A stretch of DNA of 16,558 nucleotides from an uncultured Lachnospiraceae bacterium (GCA_944384285.1 CALWSX010000149.1:1-16558), one strand, 5' to 3'; shown: positions 8,037 through 15,744, numbered from the stretch's first letter. Translations and numbers: made by a program. The notes: generated from the letters alone by a model not told the origin.

Positions 8037-8289
8037 ATGGATAATTGTATATGTAAAGACTATGATAAGGAATAGTACCTAAATCGGCATTTTAAGAGAG
8101 TTATCGGTTGGTGTGAGATAATATTGTAATTTGGGGAACTCGCCTTTGAGTTTCTTGCTGAAAATAAGTAGGCAATGACGTTTCCCTGCGTTAAAGGGTT
8201 CGAGTGTGTTTTTAAATTTTTATTTTAAAAACAAAGTAGAGTGGTACCACGAAGTTATGCTTCGTCTCTAATTTGAGACGAAGTTTTTT
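8037..8289 (+). ncRNA. Leucine T-box riboswitch (leader of leuS)
   Basis: A leader RNA that binds tRNA-Leu and lets leuS be transcribed when the tRNA is uncharged. Stem I: AGTA motif at 8074-8077, helix CCTAAAT (8078-8084) with ATTTGGG (8129-8135), AGAGAG at 8095-8100, and distal loop GGTTGGTGTGA (8106-8116) closed by TTATC/GATAA. The specifier is CTC (8139-8141) in GAACTCG, a leucine codon. Stem III is a perfect 9-bp pair, 8208-8216 with 8224-8232. The T-box sequence AGAGTGGTACCACG lies at 8238-8251. The antiterminator pairs TAGAG/CTCTA (8237-8241 with 8266-8270) and ACGAAG/CTTCGT (8249-8254 with 8260-8265) around a seven-base bulge TGGTACC. Its TGGT can pair with tRNA ACCA, in agreement with A73 of tRNA-Leu. 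All pairings were read by eye. Confidence 0.95.
8260..8289 (+). terminator. Regulated terminator of the leuS T-box
   Basis: CTTCGTCTC (8260-8268) pairs perfectly with GAGACGAAG (8275-8283), followed by six T residues. The left arm is the same segment that closes the antiterminator, so the two folds exclude each other. Confidence 0.95.
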
Positions 8290-8311
8290 ATTTTTAAGGA
8301 GGAAATAAAAA

Positions 8312-10723
8312 ATGGATTCTTGTTACAATTTTTCTAAAATTGAAAAGAAGTGGAGAGAAGAGTGGGAAAAAAATCCTATAAACCCTCCAGATGATTCAAA
8401 ACCTAAATATTACTGTCTTGATATGTTCCCTTATCCATCAGGTTCCGGACTTCATGTTGGACACTGGAGAGGTTATGTTTTAAGTGACGTTATAAGCAGA
8501 ATGAAAGTGCTCGAAGGCTATGAAGTTCTTCATCCAATGGGTTGGGACGCATTTGGACTTCCTGCTGAAAACTTTGCAATTTCTCATAATACTCATCCAT
8601 CTATAAGTACAGCAGAAAATATTGCAAATGTAAAAAGAAAGCTTCATGAAATAAGTGCAATTTATGACTGGGACAAAGAAGTAAATACTACAGATAAAGA
8701 TTATTACAAATGGACACAGTGGATTTTTGCAAGAATGTTTGAAAATGGACTTGCATACGAAAAAGAAATGCCTTTAAACTGGTGTCCAAGCTGTAAATGT
8801 GTTCTTGCAAACGAAGAAGCTACAAACGGTGTTTGTGAAAGATGTGGTTCTGTTGTTACTAAGAAAAATCTTCGTCAGTGGATGCTTAAAATTACAGCTT
8901 ATGCTGAAAGACTTTTAAATGACCTTGACACATTAGATTGGCCAGAAAAAGTTAAAAAAATGCAGTCTGACTGGATTGGAAAAAGCTATGGTGCAGAAGT
9001 GTCTTTTAAAGTAGCAGATACAGACAAAGAAATAGTTGTATACACAACAAGACCTGATACACTTTATGGTGCAACATTTATGGTTTTATCTCCTGAACAT
9101 GCTATGGTAAAAGAAATTACAATAGATGAACAGAGAGAAGCGGTAGAACAGTATTGTTTTGAAGCCTCAACAAAATCATCTGTAGACAGAATGTCAGACA
9201 AAGAAAAAACAGGTGTGTTTACAGGAAGTTATGCAATTAATCCTTTAAACAATGAAAAAGTTCCTATTTGGGTTGCTTACTATGTACTTGCTGATTATGG
9301 TACAGGTGCTATTATGTGTGTTCCTGCTCATGATGATAGGGACTTTGAATTTGCTAAGAAATTTAATCTTCCTATTGTCCAGGTAATATTGGAAAAAGAT
9401 GCAGAAGAAAAAGAACTTACACAGGCTTATACAGGCGATGGTGTAATGATAAATTCACCTTTATTTGAGGGTATGACAGCTTTTGAAGCAAAACAGAAAG
9501 CTCCTTTAATTCTTGAAGAAAAAGGAATTGGTAAGAAAACTGTAAATTATAAATTACGTGACTGGGTATTCTCAAGACAGAGATATTGGGGAGAACCTAT
9601 TCCTCTTGTACATTGCGAAAAATGTGGAACAGTAGTTGTACCTGATGATCAGCTTCCTGTAGAACTTCCTAACGTTTCTTCTTATCTTCCTACAGAAACA
9701 GGAGAATCTCCTCTTGCAGCTATTGATGAATGGGTAAATACTACATGTCCAAAATGTGGTGGACCAGCAAAAAGAGAAACAAACACAATGCCTCAGTGGG
9801 CAGGTTCATCATGGTATTTCCTTCGTTATACAGACCCACATAACAAAAATGAGCTTGCAAGCAAAGAAAATATTGCGAAATGGGCTCCTGTTGATATGTA
9901 TGTAGGTGGTATTGAACATGCTGTTCTTCATCTTCTTTATGCAAGATTTTATACAAAATTCTTATACGATATCGGCGTAGTACCTTTTGAAGAACCTTTC
10001 AAACGTCTTTTCAACCAGGGTATGATTAATAAAGACGGTGCAAAAATGAGTAAATCAAAAGGAAACGTTGTTTCTCCTGATGATCTTGTTGAAAGATACG
10101 GTTGTGACTCATTAAGACTTTATGAACTTTTTGTAGGTCCTCCAGAAGTAGACTCAGAATGGGACGACAGCGGAATTGACGGTGTATTCAGATATTTAAA
10201 CAAACTTTGGAAGCTTGTATACACATACAAAGATAAAGACATTGCTCCTACAAAAGATATGGAATTCATAAAAAATAAAATGATTTATGAAATTACAAAC
10301 CGTGTAAATGCGCTTACAATGAACACAGTTGTAAGTGGTTTTATGGAATTTACAAATAAAATAATAGAAATTGCTAAGAAAGAAGATGGTATCAATAAAG
10401 ATACTCTCGAAGCTATCGTTGTTCTTCTTTCACCTTTTGCTCCACATATGGCTGAAGAACTTTGGAGAGAACTTGGACATACAGAATCTGTATTCAAACA
10501 GAAATGGCCTGTATGTGACGAATCTAAACTTGTATGCGATACAGTAAAAATTGCTGTTTCTGTAAACGGAAAAGCAAGAGAAAATATTGAAATTTCTGTA
10601 GATGCTCCAAAAGAAGAAGTTCTTAAGATTGCAAAAGAAGCTCTTGGAAAGAGACTTGACGGAAAAGAAATTGTTAAGGAAATTTATGTTCCTAACAGAA
10701 TCGTAAATATTGTTGTAAAATAA
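8312..10723 (+). CDS. leuS: Leucyl-tRNA synthetase
   Basis: Class I aminoacyl-tRNA synthetase that charges tRNA-Leu and edits mischarged products. The 803 residues match the bacterial family length (about 804 in B. subtilis, from memory). The ATP-binding HIGH motif is His48-Val-Gly-His51 in GLHVGH; the KMSKS loop is Lys578-Ser582. A zinc-type knuckle (CPSC ... CERC, about residues 158-180) lies in the catalytic core. The CP1 editing domain is present, with Thr245-Thr-Arg-Pro-Asp249 in TTRPDTLYG and the late block GTGAIMCVPAHDDRD (330-344). The C-terminal tRNA-binding domain ends in IVNIVVK. The ATG has a perfect AAGGAGG site nine bases upstream. It is controlled by the T-box immediately before it and is monocistronic, ending at a strong hairpin. 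Confidence 0.98.
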   Translation: MDSCYNFSKIEKKWREEWEKNPINPPDDSKPKYYCLDMFPYPSGSGLHVGHWRGYVLSDVISRMKVLEGYEVLHPMGWDAFGLPAENFAISHNTHPSISTAENIANVKRKLHEISAIYDWDKEVNTTDKDYYKWTQWIFARMFENGLAYEKEMPLNWCPSCKCVLANEEATNGVCERCGSVVTKKNLRQWMLKITAYAERLLNDLDTLDWPEKVKKMQSDWIGKSYGAEVSFKVADTDKEIVVYTTRPDTLYGATFMVLSPEHAMVKEITIDEQREAVEQYCFEASTKSSVDRMSDKEKTGVFTGSYAINPLNNEKVPIWVAYYVLADYGTGAIMCVPAHDDRDFEFAKKFNLPIVQVILEKDAEEKELTQAYTGDGVMINSPLFEGMTAFEAKQKAPLILEEKGIGKKTVNYKLRDWVFSRQRYWGEPIPLVHCEKCGTVVVPDDQLPVELPNVSSYLPTETGESPLAAIDEWVNTTCPKCGGPAKRETNTMPQWAGSSWYFLRYTDPHNKNELASKENIAKWAPVDMYVGGIEHAVLHLLYARFYTKFLYDIGVVPFEEPFKRLFNQGMINKDGAKMSKSKGNVVSPDDLVERYGCDSLRLYELFVGPPEVDSEWDDSGIDGVFRYLNKLWKLVYTYKDKDIAPTKDMEFIKNKMIYEITNRVNALTMNTVVSGFMEFTNKIIEIAKKEDGINKDTLEAIVVLLSPFAPHMAEELWRELGHTESVFKQKWPVCDESKLVCDTVKIAVSVNGKARENIEISVDAPKEEVLKIAKEALGKRLDGKEIVKEIYVPNRIVNIVVK

Positions 10724-10761
10724 TCTTAAATTATTGTATTTTAAGTTTATAAAATTTTTAT

Positions 10762-10801
10762 ACAGCATAAGACATAAATTTTTGTGTCTTATGCTGTTTT
10801 T
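10762..10801 (+). terminator. Terminator of leuS
   Basis: A 13-bp perfect stem, ACAGCATAAGACA (10762-10774) with its complement (10785-10797), is extended by weaker A-T/G-T pairs in the loop and followed by a T run (10797-10801). It ends only 18 bases before the next gene. Confidence 0.92.
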
Positions 10802-10819
10802 AAAAAGGAATTTGATAAA

Positions 10820-11683
10820 ATGAGATTTATAAAAAGATTGTTTTTATTATTTTTTTTATTATTTTTTTTATTTGTTCTTTTATGTATTGGCTGTGTGTAT
10901 TATGCGTTTAAAATAGAGCCATATAGAATAAATATAAATAATATTGATTTAAATGAGAAAACAACTAATGATTTTGGTATAAAAATTGTCCAAATTTCAG
11001 ATTTACATATAAAAGAAGATTATACATATAAAGAACTTAGCAAAGTTGTGGAAAAAATAAATTCACAAAACCCTGATGTTGTAATATTTTCAGGTGATTT
11101 ATATGATAATTATGCTCTTTATAATGATAACGAAAATATTATAAATGAACTTAGTAAAATAGATGCAAAATATGCAAAAATTGCTGTATGGGGAAATAGA
11201 GATTATGGCGGAGGAGCTTCAAGAATATATGAAGATGTAATGTCAGAATCCGGGTTTGAACTTTTATGCAATGAAAATAAAGTAGTAGAATTGGAAAATG
11301 AAAAGAAAGTGTTGTTCACAGGTTTAGATGATTATCTTTTAGGATCTCCTGAAATTCCAAATACGTATAATTTTGAAGATTTTGATTATAAAGTTTTAGT
11401 TATGCATGAGCCGGACCCTATGGAACAATATATAGATTATGACTATAATCTTTTGTTAAGTGGTCATAGTCACGGTGGACAGGTTGAAGTTCCTTTTTTT
11501 GAATCTGTAAATGATAGTATCTTAGATTTAACTTCCTGCTCCAGTACTTATTCAAAAGGTATGTATATTTTAGATGAAAATTCAGGCAAAAAACTTTATG
11601 TTAATTCAGGATTAGGGACAACTCATATATCTGCAAGATTTTTAGTTGTCCCGGAAATTACTGTATTTAACCTTTATTTTTGA
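10820..11683 (+). CDS. Membrane-anchored calcineurin-like metallophosphoesterase (YkuE-like)
   Basis: A 287-residue predicted phosphoesterase with one N-terminal transmembrane helix (about 6-28, Leu/Phe-rich) and an outward-facing catalytic domain. The two-metal site is recognisable: Asp61-Leu-His63, Asp93 in SGDLYD, Asn126 in the third motif, His196 in VMHEPD, and His216-Ser-His218 in GHSHGGQ. The third motif reads GNRD (125-128) rather than the usual GNHD. The substrate is unknown; YkuE-type relatives are linked to the cell envelope. Start: a GTG at 10784 in the same frame lies inside the leuS terminator, while the ATG at 10820 has AAGGAA nine bases upstream and begins a proper membrane anchor. 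Only 18 bases separate it from the leuS terminator, so its promoter must overlap that hairpin or it depends on read-through. Confidence 0.9.
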   Translation: MRFIKRLFLLFFLLFFLFVLLCIGCVYYAFKIEPYRININNIDLNEKTTNDFGIKIVQISDLHIKEDYTYKELSKVVEKINSQNPDVVIFSGDLYDNYALYNDNENIINELSKIDAKYAKIAVWGNRDYGGGASRIYEDVMSESGFELLCNENKVVELENEKKVLFTGLDDYLLGSPEIPNTYNFEDFDYKVLVMHEPDPMEQYIDYDYNLLLSGHSHGGQVEVPFFESVNDSILDLTSCSSTYSKGMYILDENSGKKLYVNSGLGTTHISARFLVVPEITVFNLYF

Positions 11684-11688
11684 TGACT

Positions 11689-11725
11689 AAATGCTTTTTA
11701 TTATGAATAATAAAAAGCATTTTTT
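11689..11725 (+). terminator. Terminator after the metallophosphoesterase gene
   Basis: A 15-bp perfect stem, 11689-11703 with 11708-11722, holds a TGAA loop and is followed by T residues up to 11725. The stem is AT-rich but long. Confidence 0.9.
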
Positions 11726-11727
11726 AC

Positions 11728-11756
11728 TTGAAATAAATTGTTTTTTACTATAAAAT
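11728..11756 (+). promoter_or_regulatory. Promoter of the lipoprotein-ABC-F-aldolase-LysO operon
   Basis: TTGAAA (11728-11733), 17 bases, then TAAAAT (11751-11756). The predicted transcript start is near 11763. No other promoter or terminator of this quality is seen before 16379, so it probably drives all five genes. Confidence 0.72.
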
Positions 11757-11784
11757 AGAATAGTTATGTAAATAATACCCTATA

Positions 11785-12729
11785 TTGGAGGCGAGTGTTA
11801 TAAATAAAAAATTTATAAATATATTTGCTGCTATAATGATTGCATCTGGTATGATTTCAGGTTGTTCAGATAATCCTTTAAAATCAGGATTAAAAGAAGC
11901 TGCAAACGACAACTCTTTTAAATCGGAATTCAAAATAGATGCACAGATTTCGTCTTTAAACGAAGAACCAAGTATACTTCAAATGAATGCTGTTTCAGGA
12001 TTAAGAGAAAATCCTTTTGGTTTTTATGTTGAAATAGGAATGGAAACTGCTTCAGAAAGTAATGAAATAACCGCAAAGAATTATATTATTCAGGACGGAG
12101 ATAAATATATTACATATTCTGAAGATTCAGGAACATGGTTTAAAACCGAAACAGACAAAAACGTTACAGACCTTATGATAGGTAGGTATTCAGGAAAAAT
12201 TATTTGGGAAGAACTTATTTCATATACAAAGGACGCTGTTTTGGATACATCTTTTAAAGGAGAAAATGGTCAAGAAAAATATATTTTAACTGTTCCTAAA
12301 AAAGATATGGCTATGTTTTTTAATACAACAGGAGTTTTGGATTTTATAGGTCTTTCAGGCATTAGCGATAATGAACTTGAAAAAGTAGAAAATTTCACCG
12401 TACATGTAATATTAGAAGACAGTGTTCCTGTTAATATAAATATGGATTTAACATCTTTAACACAGTCGGTTTTTGATAAATTAATGGACGACCAAGGTAT
12501 TACAGACCCGGTAGAAAGAGTTAAAATAGATAAATATATTGTTTCGATAAATCTTATAGACCAGTATTTTAATGAAGAGATTATTCTTCCTAAAGAGGCT
12601 GAAAGTGCTATAGATTTGACAATTGACCCAAATGATATAAATGTAGATGATATACAAAAAAATATTGAAGAATCTGAAAACACAGAAAATACAGAGAATA
12701 TAGAAAATACAGAAACAGAAAATGAATGA
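11785..12729 (+). CDS. Lipoprotein of unknown function, possibly initiated at AUA
   Basis: A secreted lipoprotein of about 310 residues. The N-terminal charge N-K-K, a hydrophobic stretch and the lipobox ISGC (Cys codon 11863-11865) mark a signal peptidase II substrate. The body alternates beta-type segments with YIIQDGDKYITYSEDSGTWFK in the middle, reminiscent of LolA/LppX-like or DUF6612-type lipoproteins; this is only an impression. The C-terminus is a low-complexity Glu/Asn/Thr tail. The start is unclear: the only canonical codon upstream of the signal peptide is the TTG at 11785, but the Shine-Dalgarno GGAGG (11787-11791) overlaps it. Eight bases after that site lies ATA (11800), which would give a normal I/M-N-K-K-F signal peptide with the lipobox Cys at residue 22. 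The coordinate given is the canonical outer bound. It is the first gene of an operon, 25 bases before the ABC-F gene. Confidence 0.82.
   Translation: MEASVINKKFINIFAAIMIASGMISGCSDNPLKSGLKEAANDNSFKSEFKIDAQISSLNEEPSILQMNAVSGLRENPFGFYVEIGMETASESNEITAKNYIIQDGDKYITYSEDSGTWFKTETDKNVTDLMIGRYSGKIIWEELISYTKDAVLDTSFKGENGQEKYILTVPKKDMAMFFNTTGVLDFIGLSGISDNELEKVENFTVHVILEDSVPVNINMDLTSLTQSVFDKLMDDQGITDPVERVKIDKYIVSINLIDQYFNEEIILPKEAESAIDLTIDPNDINVDDIQKNIEESENTENTENIENTETENE
11787..11791 (+). promoter_or_regulatory. Ribosome binding site without an ATG/GTG/TTG behind it
   Basis: GGAGG lies where a strong Shine-Dalgarno should be, but the following in-frame codons are GCG, AGT, GTT, ATA, AAT, AAA. Only ATA at 11800 sits at good spacing. 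A GTG at 11795 is in another frame and meets TAA two codons later. Confidence 0.7.
12676..12726 (+). repeat. Short direct repeat encoding a Glu-Asn-Thr tail
   Basis: A degenerate 9-base unit, GAAAAYACA and variants, runs about five to six times through the last codons of the lipoprotein gene, giving ENTENTENIENTETENE. Such tracts can change length by slippage. Confidence 0.7.
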
Positions 12730-12754
12730 TTTTATAAAATAAGGAGAAAGAAAT

Positions 12755-14374
12755 ATGCTTACAGTTAATAATGTATCACTTCAGTATGGTGGACGTGTGC
12801 TTTTTAAAGATGTAAACGTAAAATTTCAAAAAACAAATTGCTATGGTATAATCGGCGCAAATGGTGCAGGTAAATCAACATTTTTAAAAATACTTTCAGG
12901 TGAACTTGAACCAAATACAGGTTCTGTTGAAATAACACCAGGTGAAAGGCTTGCTGTTTTAAAACAGGACCATTTCGCGTTTAATGATTTTAACGTAATG
13001 GATACAGTTTTATATGGTCATAAACGTCTTTATGATATTATGAAAGAAAAAGAAGCTCTTTATATGAAAGAAGACTTTAATGATGAAGACGGAATTAAAG
13101 TTTCTGAACTTGAGGGAGAATTTGCTGAGCTTGATGGTTGGAATGCCGAATCAAGTGCTGCAATACTCTTAAATGGACTTGGAGTTGACCAAAGTTTACA
13201 TTATGCTCCTATGAGTGAAGTTCCAGATAAAGATAAAGTAAAGGTTCTTCTTGCACAGGCTCTTTTTGGAAATCCTGATATCCTTCTTCTTGACGAACCT
13301 ACAAACCATCTTGACTTAAATTCTATAAGATGGCTTGAAAATTTCCTTTTAGACTTTGAAAATACTGTAATAGTTGTATCTCATGACAGACATTTCTTAA
13401 ATAAAGTTTGTACTCATATTGCCGATATTGATTACAGCAAAATAACAATGTTTGTAGGAAACTATGATTTCTGGTATGAATATACTCAGATGACACAAAG
13501 ACAGTTAAAAGACCAGAATAAACGTATTGAACAAAAAATGAAAGAACTCCAGGAATTTATTCAAAGGTTCAGTGCGAATGCATCTAAATCAAAACAGGCT
13601 ACATCAAGAAAGAAACTTCTTGATAACCTCCAGCTTGACAATATAAAACCTTCTTCAAGAAAATATCCTTTTGTTAATTTTAAACAGGATAGAGAAGTTG
13701 GAAATGATGTTCTTGAAGTAAAAGGAATAAGTAAAACTATTGGTGACAGAAAAGTACTTAACAATGTAAGTTTTTTAATTAATCCAAACGAAAAAGTAGC
13801 TTTCGTTGGAGACGATGAACTTGCAAGAACAACTCTTTTTGAAATTCTTTCAGGCAAAATGGAACCTGATGAAGGAACTTTTAAATGGGGAGTTACTACA
13901 AAAACAGCATATTTCCCTAAAGATAATTCTGAATTTTTTGATGGCTGTCAGGATTCTCTTGTTGATTGGCTTCGTCCATATGCAAAAGAGGGTGAAAGAT
14001 ATGACAGTGATATAAGAGGTTGGCTTGGCAGAATGCTTTTCTCTGGGGAAGAAGCTATGAAAAAAGCCGAAGTTTTATCTGGAGGCGAAAGAGTTAGATG
14101 TATGCTTTGTAAAATGATGATTTCAGGAGCAAATGTTCTTATACTTGATGAACCTACATCACATCTTGACCTCGAATCTATTACAGCATTAAATGAAGGT
14201 TTAAAATCATTTAAAGGAACTCTTTTATTTGATTCTCATGACCATGAATTTGTACAAACTATTGCGGACAGAATTATTGAAATTCTTCCAAATGGTATAA
14301 TAGACAGAAAAGAAACATTTGATGAATATATTGAAAATGAAGAAATAGATAAAATGCGTGAGAAATTAAAATAA
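12755..14374 (+). CDS. ABC-F family ATPase (YkpA/YbiT-like)
   Basis: A soluble protein with two ATP-binding cassettes and no membrane domain; ABC-F members act on ribosomes in translation or antibiotic protection. The 539 residues match YkpA of B. subtilis in length. NBD1: Walker A GANGAGKST (34-42), Walker B Asp180-Glu181 in LLLDEPTNHLD, switch VSHDRHF. The NBD1 signature position (about 155-161) reads EVPDKDK instead of LSGGE. The Lys/Gln-rich linker (about 250-310) is the family's coiled hairpin. NBD2: Walker A is altered, G-D-D-E-L-A-R-T-T (352-360) with Arg358 for Lys; the signature LSGGE (441-445) and Walker B Asp465-Glu466 are intact. The second gene of the operon, with an AAGGAGA site. 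An Arg/Lys-rich motif pattern typical of antibiotic-resistance types was not evident; a housekeeping role is more likely. Confidence 0.92.
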   Translation: MLTVNNVSLQYGGRVLFKDVNVKFQKTNCYGIIGANGAGKSTFLKILSGELEPNTGSVEITPGERLAVLKQDHFAFNDFNVMDTVLYGHKRLYDIMKEKEALYMKEDFNDEDGIKVSELEGEFAELDGWNAESSAAILLNGLGVDQSLHYAPMSEVPDKDKVKVLLAQALFGNPDILLLDEPTNHLDLNSIRWLENFLLDFENTVIVVSHDRHFLNKVCTHIADIDYSKITMFVGNYDFWYEYTQMTQRQLKDQNKRIEQKMKELQEFIQRFSANASKSKQATSRKKLLDNLQLDNIKPSSRKYPFVNFKQDREVGNDVLEVKGISKTIGDRKVLNNVSFLINPNEKVAFVGDDELARTTLFEILSGKMEPDEGTFKWGVTTKTAYFPKDNSEFFDGCQDSLVDWLRPYAKEGERYDSDIRGWLGRMLFSGEEAMKKAEVLSGGERVRCMLCKMMISGANVLILDEPTSHLDLESITALNEGLKSFKGTLLFDSHDHEFVQTIADRIIEILPNGIIDRKETFDEYIENEEIDKMREKLK

Positions 14375-14398
14375 AAATTTTATAGGGGGAAAAGTATT

Positions 14399-15430
14399 AT
14401 GATGAACGGAAGAATAGATTTAAGAAGCGATACAGTTACAATGCCAACAGAAGAAATGAGAAAAGCTATGTATGAAGCTGCTGTTGGTGATGATGTTTAT
14501 GGAGATGACCCTACTGTAAACGAACTTGAAAAAAAAGCTGCTGAAATGTTTAATAAAGAAGCTGCACTTTTTGTGCCATCAGGTACTATGAGTAATCAGC
14601 TTGCACTTTTTGTACATGTAAAAAGAGCAGAAGAAGTAATTTTACCTGATAGATGCCATATTGTTGAACATGAAGCAGGAGCTGCATCAGTTATAAGTGG
14701 CGCTCAACTTAGATGTATACAGGTTAACAAAGGAGAAATGCCTCTTGATGTTGTGGAAAGAAGCATAAGAAAAAATCCAGAAGATATCCATAGTCCAAGA
14801 ACTGCTCTTATAACTTATGAAAATGCTGATTCTGACGGTATGGTTAGAAGTATAGAATACATGAAAAATGTAAAAGCTCTTGCAGAAAAATATAATCTTC
14901 CAGTTCATATTGATGGCGCAAGAATATTTAATGCAGTTGAAGTTTTAGGTGTAGATGTAAAAGATTTAGCGCCTTATTATGATACAATATCTGTTTGTCT
15001 TTCAAAAGGTCTTTGTGCTCCTATAGGAACTGTTCTTATTGGTTCAAAAAAATTTATTGATGAAGCAAGAAGAAAAAGAAAAATTTTAGGCGGTGGTATG
15101 AGACAGGCTGGTATTTTAGCTGCTCCTGGATTGATTGCTCTTACAAAAATGAGCAAAAGATTAAAAGAAGATCACGAAAATGCAAAATACCTCTGTGAAA
15201 GAATGAAAGAAATAAAGGGTATAGATGTATTTGAAAATCTTACACAAATTAATATGGTTTTCTTTAAATTAAATGGATTTAAACTTAATTCAGATGAGCT
15301 TGTATCTTATCTTGAAGAAAAAAATATCATAATTAATGGAGAAGACAACGGTATTATGAGATTTGTAACTCACTATTATGTTACAAAAGAAGATATAGAT
15401 ACATTAGTTGATATAATGAAAGCTATCTGA
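14399..15430 (+). CDS. Low-specificity threonine aldolase-like PLP enzyme
   Basis: A 343-residue fold-type I PLP enzyme of the threonine aldolase/beta-eliminating lyase family, which splits threonine or allo-threonine to glycine and acetaldehyde. Seen motifs: LRSDTVTMPT at the N-terminus, GDDVYGDDPTV (30-40), VPSGTMSNQ (59-67), His87 in CHIVEHEAG where the PLP-stacking His of LtaE lies, Asp172-Gly-Ala-Arg175 in HIDGARIFNAV, the PLP lysine Lys203 in CLSKGL, and GGGMRQAGILAAPG. The position of the usual ENTHN block reads ENADSDG (141-147), so the substrate may differ. The start is ATG 14399, with an in-frame second ATG right after it, behind AGGGGGA (14384-14390). It lies 24 bases after the ABC-F gene and 26 bases before lysO1. 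Related PLP enzymes with other beta-hydroxy amino acid substrates cannot be ruled out, so no symbol is given. Confidence 0.9.
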   Translation: MMNGRIDLRSDTVTMPTEEMRKAMYEAAVGDDVYGDDPTVNELEKKAAEMFNKEAALFVPSGTMSNQLALFVHVKRAEEVILPDRCHIVEHEAGAASVISGAQLRCIQVNKGEMPLDVVERSIRKNPEDIHSPRTALITYENADSDGMVRSIEYMKNVKALAEKYNLPVHIDGARIFNAVEVLGVDVKDLAPYYDTISVCLSKGLCAPIGTVLIGSKKFIDEARRKRKILGGGMRQAGILAAPGLIALTKMSKRLKEDHENAKYLCERMKEIKGIDVFENLTQINMVFFKLNGFKLNSDELVSYLEEKNIIINGEDNGIMRFVTHYYVTKEDIDTLVDIMKAI

Positions 15431-15456
15431 TAAATTTATATGTTGTAGGTGAAAAA

Positions 15457-15744
15457 ATGTCTTATGGTATTATTTTAGCTCTTGCTTTGGGATTTATAAT
15501 AGGATATAAAAAATTTTTTTCAGCTAAGGTGTTAAAAATAAATGGAAAACTTCAAACAGTTTGGCTTATCTTACTTATATTTTCAATGGGTATAAGCATA
15601 GGTTCTAATGATGAAATTATTTCAGATATTCCTATTCTTGGATTAAAAGCTTTTCTTTTTGCAGTAGCAACAGTTATAGGAAGTGTTGTTATTGTATACT
15701 TATTTTCTAAATTTTTGGATAATAAGGCGGAAGAGAAAGAATGA
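15457..15744 (+). CDS. LysO-family exporter, N-terminal component (small membrane protein)
   Basis: A 95-residue membrane protein with three hydrophobic segments (about 3-17, 35-49, 60-84) and a Lys/Glu tail. It corresponds to the N-terminal third of the single-chain E. coli lysine exporter LysO (YbjE, DUF340). The block LLIFSMGISIGSNDE (39-53) is the family hallmark. Its stop overlaps the start of the next gene by four bases (ATGA), implying translational coupling and a two-subunit transporter. The Shine-Dalgarno TAGGTGA before the ATG is modest. Split versions of LysO occur in other Clostridia as far as I recall; lysine as substrate is by homology only. Confidence 0.85.
   Translation: MSYGIILALALGFIIGYKKFFSAKVLKINGKLQTVWLILLIFSMGISIGSNDEIISDIPILGLKAFLFAVATVIGSVVIVYLFSKFLDNKAEEKE

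Noticed and set aside
10784..10819. Upstream GTG start for the metallophosphoesterase (12 extra residues)
   Set aside because: The GTG lies inside the leuS terminator stem and has no ribosome site; the ATG at 10820 has AAGGAA and begins the membrane anchor.
12270..12683. 137-codon minus-strand frame inside the lipoprotein gene
   Set aside because: It is the antisense shadow of the Glu/Asn/Asp-rich lipoprotein and reads as Ser/Phe/Ile-rich low complexity, with no start signals.
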